Source of the DNA: Curtobacterium sp. PhB115 | GTDB taxonomy: Bacteria; Actinomycetota; Actinomycetes; Actinomycetales; Microbacteriaceae | NCBI RefSeq assembly: GCF_003752025.1 | Contig: NZ_RJKR01000010.1 | Location: forward strand, 186,001 to 250,000 | Length of the DNA: 64,000 nucleotides | Direction: 5' to 3' | Shown: piece after piece, positions 51,072 through 59,706 of the stretch | Layout: each line of letters opens with the position of its first letter | Position numbering within the stretch: the first letter of the stretch is position 1 | Made by a program: the position numbers and the translations under genes | Notes under the pieces: generated by a model | What the model saw: the letters and a program-made list of their open reading frames with translations, nothing else | The model's database searches: none | Told to the model about the DNA's origin: nothing

Positions 51072-53460
51072 CGCGGATCCCCAGCTTCTCACCGAACGAC
51101 GTCAGACGAAGGGTCGCGGGTGCCGGGTCGAGGAGTGCGATCCCGCGGAGTTCGTCCGGCGGCAGGTCGACGAAGAGCCGGACGTGGCCGGCGGGTTTCG
51201 ACACTTCGCTCTTCCACGCCTCGCCGGTGCTCTGGTAGGACGGTGCGCTGTCCGGGCCGCCGACGGACGCGAACTGCGCGCGACGGGTCGGAGCCGTACC
51301 GTCCAGGTCGTCACGGACCACCGGCAACGCTCGTCCGTCGCGGATGCTCAGCGGCATCCGGTCCGGGTTGTGCACGAGCACGAACGAGAGCGCACGGTCG
51401 ACCGGGCTTCCCGGCGACCAGACGCTGAAGGACACCCCGGTCACCTGCTGCATGAAGTTCCGCAGCACGCGCACCGAGTACTGCAGCCGCACCAGACCCG
51501 AGTAGGTGATGGTCCGGATCGGTCCGGGCACACGATCGCCCGCCTGGAACGCGATCGGGACGAGGTGCAGGTCCCTTCCCCCTGCGGGCAGCGGGCCCGG
51601 GAACCGGAAGCCACCCGAGCGCTTGTACTGTTCGTGCGACACTTCGATCGGGGTGCTCGCGGCGATCGCGTCCGTCGCCGAGGCCCCGATGGGCGATGCG
51701 TACACCTGGACGGTCGCCGCCCCTTCCGGCCATGCGAAGGTGAGGACCTGACGCGACACTCGCTCGACTATCCGCGCGTCGGTGATCGACCCGGGTCCGG
51801 CCTGCGACACCGAGGTCCCGACGAACGCTTGTCCGTCGAGCAACGTCACCGGCGTGAAGTACGCGCGCGTCCACCCGCGCGGCCACGGCACGGCGATCAT
51901 CGAGACGCGACCGTCCTCCTCCGTCACGACCGGATCGCCGAGCGCAGCCTCGGCCGGCAGCGCGGCCTGTTCGAGCGCGGCCTCGTCGATCGGCCGGAGG
52001 TCCGCCCCCGGTGCGGGCGGGGTCTCGGTGCGGTAGAGCACGACACGACCGCCGCGCGGCGGGGTCCACCGGAGGTCGAACCGGCGGCCGTCGTCGATCC
52101 CGGTCATCGAGACCTCGAGGTCCCGGACCGGTTCGTGGACCTGCGAGATGAGCTTCGGCTCCGAGATCGGAGCGGACAGCTGCGTCGCACCGTCCACGTC
52201 AGCTTCTGCGAGCACCTCGTACAGGTACCGCCGTCCCCGTTCCGCAGCATCGTCGACGAAGCCGCCCAGGTTGTCCTGGCCGGAGGCGATGCGGTACTGC
52301 GGGTTGCCCCGGCCGATCGCCGCCCGCTCGATGGGGATCCGGTAGACCTGCACCCTGCGGACCCCGGGCAGGGTCTGCCACTGTCCCACGACCCGCCCCT
52401 CGTCCTCGCGGAGCACGAAGCCGGTCGGGGTGACGACGATCGAACCCTGGGCGTGCAACACCGGCTGTTCGTCCCGGGCGCGGTCGGCGTCCGTGCCCAC
52501 GTGCGCCCAGACCTGGACCGAACGGACGGCGCTCGTCTGCTCGATCGTGTCGGTCGCGGAGAGTCCGGTCGTCGCCGCGACGAAGTCCGCGAGGTCGGGG
52601 TTGTACGGCATGTACTCGTCGCTGATCACGACCCGGTAGAGCACCGTTCCGGACGTCGGCGTCGCCGCGGACCAGCTGTACAGGAGCGTCCCGTCCGGCG
52701 CCACGGTCGCGGCGACAGGAACCGGCTGACGGTCGGACACCGCGTAGCCGTACTGGACGAACCCACGACCGAAGCCGAACTGGGCGTCCGGCCCCGGGGC
52801 AGCACCAGCACCCGCACCAGCGCTGACGCCGCCGGCGGCAGCCTCGGATCCCGCGACCGGTGACGGTGCGTGGTCGAGTCGGACGGTGGGCCGCGGCGGT
52901 GCCGGTGCCGGTTCGCCAGCGTCGACGGCGGGCGACGTCCCGACCGAGGCGAGGACGTCGGCGAGCTCCGGGGCGAACTCCGCGACGGAGGCCGACAGCC
53001 GAGCGCGCACCTGCTCCACCGTGGTGATCGTGGAGCGGGCGATCGTCCGGAGGGTGCTCGGTTTGAGGGCCGCGACCGAGTCACGTCCCGAGGCGAGCTC
53101 CTCATCGCGCCAGGCGGTGAGCGCCTCGAACCGTCGCTCTGCCGTCGACTCCCCCGCAGCGTCGTCCCCGCCGGCAGCATCCTGTGGGACGGCCACGGGA
53201 CGCTGGTACTCGACCGGGATGTCGATGTCCTCGACACCGGCGGCGACCTGATCGAGGAGGAACTGGATGGTGGGCCGCCAAGACTCGACCAGTTCGTCCT
53301 GCTCGCGGCCTGGGCGCCGATCCGACACCGCGTCGACGGACCCCGCCGCGGCGATGTCCTGCATCTGCGCGGCTGACGGCAGCGGGAACCCGAGCGGCGC
53401 GAATATCTCGAGCCAGTCGCGCAACAGCTCTTCGCGCTGCTGGGTGGTGTCGCCGGTCAT
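51061..53460 (-). CDS. Fibronectin-like domain protein of tubulin-like operon
   Basis: A 799-residue protein. The first 180 residues are helical; a Pro/Ala/Gly linker (about 180-230) ends with AQFGFGRGFVQYGYAV, a Phe-Gly motif also seen in other cluster proteins. The rest consists of several fibronectin-like beta-sandwich modules, for example FDLRWTPPRGGRVVLYRTE and GVRRVQVYRIPIER. No signal peptide, so probably cytosolic, an unusual place for Fn3-like arrays. Likely a scaffold. AGGAGC about 10 nt before the ATG. 39 bp separate it from the next gene upstream. Confidence 0.65.
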   Translation of the reverse strand: MTGDTTQQREELLRDWLEIFAPLGFPLPSAAQMQDIAAAGSVDAVSDRRPGREQDELVESWRPTIQFLLDQVAAGVEDIDIPVEYQRPVAVPQDAAGGDDAAGESTAERRFEALTAWRDEELASGRDSVAALKPSTLRTIARSTITTVEQVRARLSASVAEFAPELADVLASVGTSPAVDAGEPAPAPPRPTVRLDHAPSPVAGSEAAAGGVSAGAGAGAAPGPDAQFGFGRGFVQYGYAVSDRQPVPVAATVAPDGTLLYSWSAATPTSGTVLYRVVISDEYMPYNPDLADFVAATTGLSATDTIEQTSAVRSVQVWAHVGTDADRARDEQPVLHAQGSIVVTPTGFVLREDEGRVVGQWQTLPGVRRVQVYRIPIERAAIGRGNPQYRIASGQDNLGGFVDDAAERGRRYLYEVLAEADVDGATQLSAPISEPKLISQVHEPVRDLEVSMTGIDDGRRFDLRWTPPRGGRVVLYRTETPPAPGADLRPIDEAALEQAALPAEAALGDPVVTEEDGRVSMIAVPWPRGWTRAYFTPVTLLDGQAFVGTSVSQAGPGSITDARIVERVSRQVLTFAWPEGAATVQVYASPIGASATDAIAASTPIEVSHEQYKRSGGFRFPGPLPAGGRDLHLVPIAFQAGDRVPGPIRTITYSGLVRLQYSVRVLRNFMQQVTGVSFSVWSPGSPVDRALSFVLVHNPDRMPLSIRDGRALPVVRDDLDGTAPTRRAQFASVGGPDSAPSYQSTGEAWKSEVSKPAGHVRLFVDLPPDELRGIALLDPAPATLRLTSFGEKLGIRGGR

Positions 53461-53499
53461 GGGGTCTGCTCCTGTGTGGTCATGGAGATGGGATGGTGA

Positions 53500-56100
53500 T
53501 CAGAAGCGAGGCGCATCGTCGCTGCCGAAGAGCGTGACGCGCTGGACCTCGGTCGCCCAAGCCGTGAACTCGTACATCGGGATCGCGGTCGTCAGCTCTG
53601 TCTGTGTCGCGATCACGGACAGGCCGTCGGTGTTGCGCCGTCCCCATGCGGTCCGCACGGTCGGGGCGTCGGACGCCTGCGCCGCCGCGGTGAGGACGGA
53701 GGGGTCGAACGCACCAGCCGTCACACCGTCACCGATGCCCCCGACGAAGTCGGCGAGTGGAGTGGGTCCGGTCTCCGTGTCCACACGGTCGAGCACGGAA
53801 GCGATCACTTCCGGGAACGTCGTGCGCAGCTGCGCCCGGGTCTCGGACCACATCCGCTCCGCGACCGCGCTCCCGACGCCGGATGCCGTGACCGAGTCGG
53901 CGAACCGAGTCAGGATCGAACCAGGTCCGGACGAGGTCTCGCGGAGCAGTGCGCGGGCGTCACCACGGAGCCGCTGTCCTTCCGGTCCGACGACGCTCGC
54001 GGCGCTCTCGAGCGCTGCGTTCCACGGCGCATCGAGCCAGCGCACCCGGAACAGGTGGTCACGGATCGTCAGGGCAGCCGAAGCGATCGCCGCGCTGTCC
54101 ACCTGGACCGACCCGACAGCGACGCTGAGCGGCAGCGGCGCCCCGAGCCTGATCGGTCGATCGCTCGTCGTCGTGCCCTCGCCGAGCGGACGTTCCAGGA
54201 CACCGCCGATGATCGCCGACCACGCGAGGAACTGCCCGTACGCGTCGGTGGTGCGCTTCAGGTCGCGGACGGCCTGTCGGAGGTTGCTCCGAGCTGCCTC
54301 TGCCTGCGACGCCGCAGCGTCCCGGGCATTGAGGATCCGGAACAGCTCTCGCTGGTTGCGGGCGAACGTGGTGATGCCGATGACCAACCACGCGACCACG
54401 ACGACCGCGGCGGTGATGCCGACGGCCTTCCAGGTGAGCACGTCCGTCCAGCGGAGCACTCCGAGCACCACGAGGACGACGACCATGCCGATCGTCATCA
54501 ACCGCAGTGCCCGCGCGAACCGTTGCTGGGCACGGATCGCGCTGTCGTCCACGTCGGTCGTCCCCCCGGTGCGCAGCAGGTCGAGGAGCTCACGCACCTC
54601 CTGGGCAGTCCGCGTCACCGCACCCCCCAGGGGCTCTGCCACCTGGGTTGCGAAACTCGTGCGCTGTAGGGCCGTCCACTCTCGGAGACGCCCGAGCGTC
54701 CGCCCCGCGTCGAGGCCGAGGGCGACGTCGTCGTTCTCGGTCCGGACCAGCACCCTGTGCTGCTCGGTGATGCCGAGGACGTCGTAGCCGTCGAGCGTCG
54801 GGAGGCCGAGCGTCGGTGCAGCGTCCGTGAACCGGGTCGAACGCGGGGGAACGATCTGTGCGGGGTCCGTCACGATGGCACGTTGCGTCCCGATCGTCAC
54901 CGGCGGGAGTGCCGTCACACGTTCGCCAGCGTCGGCGAGCGTGAGTGCGGCACTCGCGTAGTCAGACCACAGCGCCGACAGGTCGGTCGGGGCAAGGTGT
55001 GCTCGGGTCTCCCCCTCGTCGACGAGCACCGAGTCGATCGCCTCGGCCGCCCGCCCGAGCGCTTCCCAATCAGCAGGAGCGCCATCTGCCGAGACCCCGT
55101 TGACGACGACCGCGTACGCAGCCGGGTCAGCGCCGAACACCGCACGGTGGACGCGCGACGCAACTGCCGAGGACACCCGGTTGACGGTGCGTCGGTACCA
55201 CTGCGCAGGCGCAGAACGCAGCGCAGCCCAGAGGAACCCGAAGAACATCCGGATTGCGGTCCACGCACCGATCGGTCTGGGAGCGACGGCACGGACCGTC
55301 TCACGCGGTCCGCGGAGGACGTCTGCGTGTCGACTCCAGAGCGCCTTCGCCATGGTCGACGTCGCGAGTGGGACGTCCTCGACCGCGAGGACGGCCGGGC
55401 CGCTCCCGACGGGCAGCGGCAGTCCATCGGAGGTCGAAGTCACGAGTCGTCTGAGTTCCTGCTCCGCGTCCGTGGAGTCGAGGCGTCGGAAGTACGACCG
55501 AGCGAGCCGCACGACCTCACCCGGAGCGATCGACTCGTCATCGAGTGGACCGCCGGTCACGCCGCGCCACAGCCCCGCCAGGCCGGCGAGCACCGACGCG
55601 GCGTGGGCTGCGAGCACACGGTCGTCGACGTTCGCGGTGAGCAACATCCTCCCCCGACCAGGGGCGGTGGTCTGCTCCGGTGCGACGACGACGTTGTGCC
55701 AGCCGCTCCGCGCGAGGTCGTCGGTCGTGGCGGGATCACCAGCCCGCACGATGGTCAGGCGGATCCGGGTGAGCCCAGCAGCGCTGCCGCTCGCCTCCAG
55801 TGTCTGCGCGACCTGCTGCTCGACGGCCGAAGCAACCCGCGCCTCCGTCCCGGATCGGAGCGGCAGGAGGACGACGAGCCGCACGCGCTCGATCGCACGC
55901 CCGGTGAACGCGCTCTGGAGTGGCCCGCCGCGCACGGCACCATCCTCGATGAACAGTCCATCGATCGAGAGTTCCGACACCGAGCGGGGTTCCACCCAGA
56001 CGACGTCGTCCACGACACCGGCGGCCGACCAGTCGGTGAGGACTTCGCGGACGGGATCCGCCGCACCCGACGGAGCGAGGACGACGACGAGGTCCGCCAC
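53500..56100 (-). CDS. Two-TM protein of tubulin-like operon
   Basis: An 866-residue protein. The first 200 residues resemble an alpha/beta domain (DLVVVLAPSGAADPVREVL, VVLLPLRSGTE). Two TM helices near residues 515-560 (TIGMVVVLVVLGVL and GITAAVVVVAWLVIGITTF) form a hairpin, flanked by a long helical stretch (NQRELFRILNARDAAASQAEAARS). It would tether the cytosolic complex to the membrane. No known family is recognised. The GTG start shares its G with the TAG stop of the tubulin-like gene (TAGTG), so they are coupled. Confidence 0.7.
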   Translation of the reverse strand: MADLVVVLAPSGAADPVREVLTDWSAAGVVDDVVWVEPRSVSELSIDGLFIEDGAVRGGPLQSAFTGRAIERVRLVVLLPLRSGTEARVASAVEQQVAQTLEASGSAAGLTRIRLTIVRAGDPATTDDLARSGWHNVVVAPEQTTAPGRGRMLLTANVDDRVLAAHAASVLAGLAGLWRGVTGGPLDDESIAPGEVVRLARSYFRRLDSTDAEQELRRLVTSTSDGLPLPVGSGPAVLAVEDVPLATSTMAKALWSRHADVLRGPRETVRAVAPRPIGAWTAIRMFFGFLWAALRSAPAQWYRRTVNRVSSAVASRVHRAVFGADPAAYAVVVNGVSADGAPADWEALGRAAEAIDSVLVDEGETRAHLAPTDLSALWSDYASAALTLADAGERVTALPPVTIGTQRAIVTDPAQIVPPRSTRFTDAAPTLGLPTLDGYDVLGITEQHRVLVRTENDDVALGLDAGRTLGRLREWTALQRTSFATQVAEPLGGAVTRTAQEVRELLDLLRTGGTTDVDDSAIRAQQRFARALRLMTIGMVVVLVVLGVLRWTDVLTWKAVGITAAVVVVAWLVIGITTFARNQRELFRILNARDAAASQAEAARSNLRQAVRDLKRTTDAYGQFLAWSAIIGGVLERPLGEGTTTSDRPIRLGAPLPLSVAVGSVQVDSAAIASAALTIRDHLFRVRWLDAPWNAALESAASVVGPEGQRLRGDARALLRETSSGPGSILTRFADSVTASGVGSAVAERMWSETRAQLRTTFPEVIASVLDRVDTETGPTPLADFVGGIGDGVTAGAFDPSVLTAAAQASDAPTVRTAWGRRNTDGLSVIATQTELTTAIPMYEFTAWATEVQRVTLFGSDDAPRF

Positions 56101-59100
56101 TAGAACGCACCTCCGTCCGGCACGACGACCTCGTTCGGCGCGGCCACGGGAGCAGGCCCGGACCCTGTCGGCGAAGGGCGGTGATCGCGTGCATCCTGCA
56201 CGACGGCGCGGAGTTCCGCGAGTACGACGTACGCGTCCTCGGCGAGGTCCCGGAAGAACGGCGTCGCTGAGGCGGTCCCGCGATCCGGGACCCTCGCGAA
56301 GGTACCGGTGGCCGCAGGACCTGAGAATTCGGGCCCGACGTAGTTCTCACCGATGAAGGCGTGGATGCGGTCGAGCCAGGCGAGAGCTCCGTCGGCACGC
56401 TCGACCGCGGTCCGCTCGACGCCGGCGACGACGCCGTCGACGCCGGAACGGGTTCGTGGCTCCCAGACCCAGGCAGCGATCCGCTCGCGCGCAGCGGTCG
56501 TCCCGATGCCCTGCGCCGGGCCACCGTCGGTACTGGCGTCGGCCAGAGATCTCAGCAGGACGTACGGACGGAGCGGTGTGAGGTCGAAGCCCCCGCCCTC
56601 GTGGACGCGCGCGATCGCGATGAGCAATGACTCGAGCACCGCCGGCATCCAGTCGTTCCGAGCGAGGAACCGGCTCGGCGGCGTCAGGAGCGGATTCGGG
56701 AACGGTGCCCAGGTGCTGGTCTGCGGGTCCCAGATGGTGACCGGGTCCGTGTACGGCTCGTTCGGCAGGACGATCTCCCCGGTCAGCTGGCCGATGAACC
56801 AACCCGCGACCATCGCTCGGCGTTCTTCCGGTCCCATCGGGAGCGACGCCGTGAGCGGGCGAGCCCTGCGCCACTTCCACCAGTCCGCGCGCGCCTGTGC
56901 CGGGAGCGAGCCCCACTGTGCCGCCACCGGCCCGAGGACGGAGCCGAAGACCAACGGCGAGTAGTTCGGGTAGGACCCGAAGATGTCGATCCGAGTGACG
57001 CCCTCGGCGCCGGTCAGGGCGTTCGCGAAGTTGTCGACGCTCGTCGAGTCGACACGCGGGTCCTCGGAGAGGACGGAGCGGAGGGTCTCGGTGACCGTCC
57101 CCTCTTCGGCGAACGGTACGGTCGAGAACTTGTACCGGTACTCGACCTGACGCTGGTGGATGCGCTGGACGCCGACGGCGTTGACACTGACCAGGGGCCG
57201 CGCGAGCGAGAGGGCCTCACGGAACCGGGTCGCGATCTGGGTCGCGCGTTCAGTTCGTTCGAACTCGGTGGCGTTCTCGCCGCGGACGAACGACTTCAAC
57301 GACGTCCGGCAGAACACGTCGAAGCTCTCGTCCGGACGGCGGACGAACGCCCTCGCACGATCGAGGACCTCTTCGACCTTCGCGTGTACCGTGAAGCGCG
57401 CAGTTGCGGGGACCTCGACGACGTCCGTCTCCGGGTTGACGGAGAACACCCGAGACCGCCAAGGGATGTCCAGCTCGACGAGGCCACGTGGGGCTTGGTC
57501 ACCGCCGGTCGTCTTCCAGAGGCCACGGACCGCCGACTGGACCACTGCGGAGCGCGCCGCGGGGAACGACGTGCCGATCTCCGGCTCGACTGCGCCACGA
57601 ACGTCCGCCTCGTACTGTGCGGGGAACTCGGACGCGCGCGTGAGCAGCACCTCGTTGTGCGCGACGTCGAAACGCGGTGGGACGACGACGTCGTCGTCGG
57701 ACGGCCACGCTCGGTACACCGTCGTCTCGAGACGAGCGAGCCCGACGCCGTCGGTGCTCGCCTCACGGTCTCGTTCGAGCAGTCGCAAGGACTCGAGGAC
57801 GGCCGAACGGAGCGGCGTGACGAGGTTGCCGCGAGCATCTGCGAGGAGTGCGCCGGCGAGTTCCGCCGACTCGCTCCAGAGCACGTTCTGGTACTGCGTG
57901 CGGAACTCGACGATCAGCTCGTCGACGACGGCGGAACTGTTGGTGATCCGGCCGCGCATCGCCGCGATGCGGTCGGCGAACCGCTTCGGCACGGAGTCGA
58001 TCTCGAGACGCCGTGATCCGATCTGCTCGAGGAGCGGCGCGACCGAGTTCTCGATGTAGATGTCGAGCCGTTCGAGCAGCAGCGCGGCGTACGCGAGACC
58101 GAAGGTCCCGATCGCCTCGTCGACGACGTCCGTGAGACGACGGACGAAGGACTCCTGCCACCCGTACGCCCAGCGGAAGGCGGTCTGGGACACGGCCTTG
58201 AGCGCGAGGGAACGGTTCCGCGACAGGAACCCACGAACGGTGCCGAGCCACTCCGCGGCGACGGTGTCACCGCCGTCGGCACGAGGAACCCCGTTGGCGA
58301 TGTGCTGGTCCACCAGGCGAGCAGCTTCCTTCGCCGAGGCATCCCGGTCGAAGGCGGTCTCAGCGAACCAGGCCTGGACCTGCTGCGGAGTGGGCGCAGC
58401 GCCGTCCTCGGCCGGGAGGGCGAGCGCAGCGAGCACTCGGCTCCACTGCCCGTCCAGGAGGACAGACGCCTGCTGCTGCGACGACGAGGTGTCACCGCGC
58501 TGCATGTGTCCGACGACGAGCCGATCCGCCGCCGAGCGAGCGATGCGCTGTGCCGCGTACTCGCGGTAGCGCTCACGGCCCATGCCGAGGCTGGCGAACC
58601 CGAACGACCCCCACTGCAGCTTGTCCCACGACACACCCCACCCCAGCGGGTTCCGGTCGCCACCCAGTCCACCGGTGTTCGTCAGGTCGTACGCGGCGAA
58701 CTGCTCAGCGGCCGTGCCGCTCGCGATCAACGCTGCCAGTCCACGCCCGAGCCCGCGGTACACGGCCTGCTGGCTGCCGTCGCCGAACAGTGTCTGCTCG
58801 GCTCCGACGAAGCGCCCGACCGGGAACACGCGCTGGAACGGGACGGCCCTGGCTGTCGACACCGTCTGCCCGAGCGCGCGGAGCACGTCCACGTCGTGGT
58901 CGCGCGCTGCGCCCGACTGCGCTGCGACGATCTCGCCGAGCATCGCGAGGGAGTTGCTCCGGACCCCGGACCTGGCCGGTTCGGGCAGCCCGTCGAAGAT
59001 GTCGGCCGACACCATGAACATGCCGACGAGTTCGGGCTCGAGGTTCGGGAGGAGTCCGAGGATCCGTGCGACGTCCAGTGCCATCGACGCTCCGGCGCCG

Positions 59101-59651
59101 CCGGCCATGGACGACACGAGCAGCACGATGGGCGGGTCGTTCGGCGAGAAGTCCCCCAGCCCGGGCACACGCTGGCTGAGTGCCGTCATCTCGGCGTTGG
59201 TCTCGAGACGGTAGAGCTCCGTCCACGCTCGCTGCAACCCCGCGCGGACGTCCTCCGTCCGGCTCAGGGCGATCATCCGGCCCACGGCCCGGTACTGTCC
59301 GGCACCCTGTGAGATCGCCACGGGCACCTCGCCCGGAGCACGCGGTGCCCACGTCCCGATGTCACCGAGAGCGTCCGCCGAGCGGAGACGCTCGCTGATC
59401 CCCTCGTCCAGCACCGAGTACCCGACGCCGGTCGCACCGGTGCCGATGTACTGGCCGCCGAGGTCCGGCACCGTCGGGAGCGGTTTCGCCTCGGCGTTCG
59501 CGGCGACCGGGACGTCGACCTGGACGAACTGCCACCCGGCGGGCAACGACTCGATGCCGTGCCGCGCGAGGTCGGACTGCAGTTGGTCCATCAGGTACGA
59601 CAGCGTTGCGCCACCGGAACCGCCGCAACCGACGATGAGGAACTTCTTCAT
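56100..59651 (-). CDS. Tubulin/FtsZ-like GTPase-superfamily protein
   Basis: An 1183-residue protein. MKKFLIVGCGGSGGATLSYL is the FtsZ/tubulin N-terminal nucleotide loop, and VLLVSSMAGGAGASMALDVARIL near residue 180 aligns with the tubulin signature GGGTGSG, but with Ala where Thr is usual. This is the Tubulin_2-like family described from genome analysis as FtsZ-like, linked to vWA proteins and a distinct GTPase, with a predicted membrane-remodelling role. The long C-terminus is helical and cytosolic. The start was set at ATG 59651 because the nucleotide loop begins there and GGAAG precedes; the longer frame is noise. 55 bp separate it from the vWA gene. Confidence 0.75.
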   Translation of the reverse strand: MKKFLIVGCGGSGGATLSYLMDQLQSDLARHGIESLPAGWQFVQVDVPVAANAEAKPLPTVPDLGGQYIGTGATGVGYSVLDEGISERLRSADALGDIGTWAPRAPGEVPVAISQGAGQYRAVGRMIALSRTEDVRAGLQRAWTELYRLETNAEMTALSQRVPGLGDFSPNDPPIVLLVSSMAGGAGASMALDVARILGLLPNLEPELVGMFMVSADIFDGLPEPARSGVRSNSLAMLGEIVAAQSGAARDHDVDVLRALGQTVSTARAVPFQRVFPVGRFVGAEQTLFGDGSQQAVYRGLGRGLAALIASGTAAEQFAAYDLTNTGGLGGDRNPLGWGVSWDKLQWGSFGFASLGMGRERYREYAAQRIARSAADRLVVGHMQRGDTSSSQQQASVLLDGQWSRVLAALALPAEDGAAPTPQQVQAWFAETAFDRDASAKEAARLVDQHIANGVPRADGGDTVAAEWLGTVRGFLSRNRSLALKAVSQTAFRWAYGWQESFVRRLTDVVDEAIGTFGLAYAALLLERLDIYIENSVAPLLEQIGSRRLEIDSVPKRFADRIAAMRGRITNSSAVVDELIVEFRTQYQNVLWSESAELAGALLADARGNLVTPLRSAVLESLRLLERDREASTDGVGLARLETTVYRAWPSDDDVVVPPRFDVAHNEVLLTRASEFPAQYEADVRGAVEPEIGTSFPAARSAVVQSAVRGLWKTTGGDQAPRGLVELDIPWRSRVFSVNPETDVVEVPATARFTVHAKVEEVLDRARAFVRRPDESFDVFCRTSLKSFVRGENATEFERTERATQIATRFREALSLARPLVSVNAVGVQRIHQRQVEYRYKFSTVPFAEEGTVTETLRSVLSEDPRVDSTSVDNFANALTGAEGVTRIDIFGSYPNYSPLVFGSVLGPVAAQWGSLPAQARADWWKWRRARPLTASLPMGPEERRAMVAGWFIGQLTGEIVLPNEPYTDPVTIWDPQTSTWAPFPNPLLTPPSRFLARNDWMPAVLESLLIAIARVHEGGGFDLTPLRPYVLLRSLADASTDGGPAQGIGTTAARERIAAWVWEPRTRSGVDGVVAGVERTAVERADGALAWLDRIHAFIGENYVGPEFSGPAATGTFARVPDRGTASATPFFRDLAEDAYVVLAELRAVVQDARDHRPSPTGSGPAPVAAPNEVVVPDGGAF

Positions 59652-59706
59652 GCGACTTCCGTTTCTGCGGTGGTCGGATCGAGCAAGGTGGTGGAGGACG
59701 ACGAGG

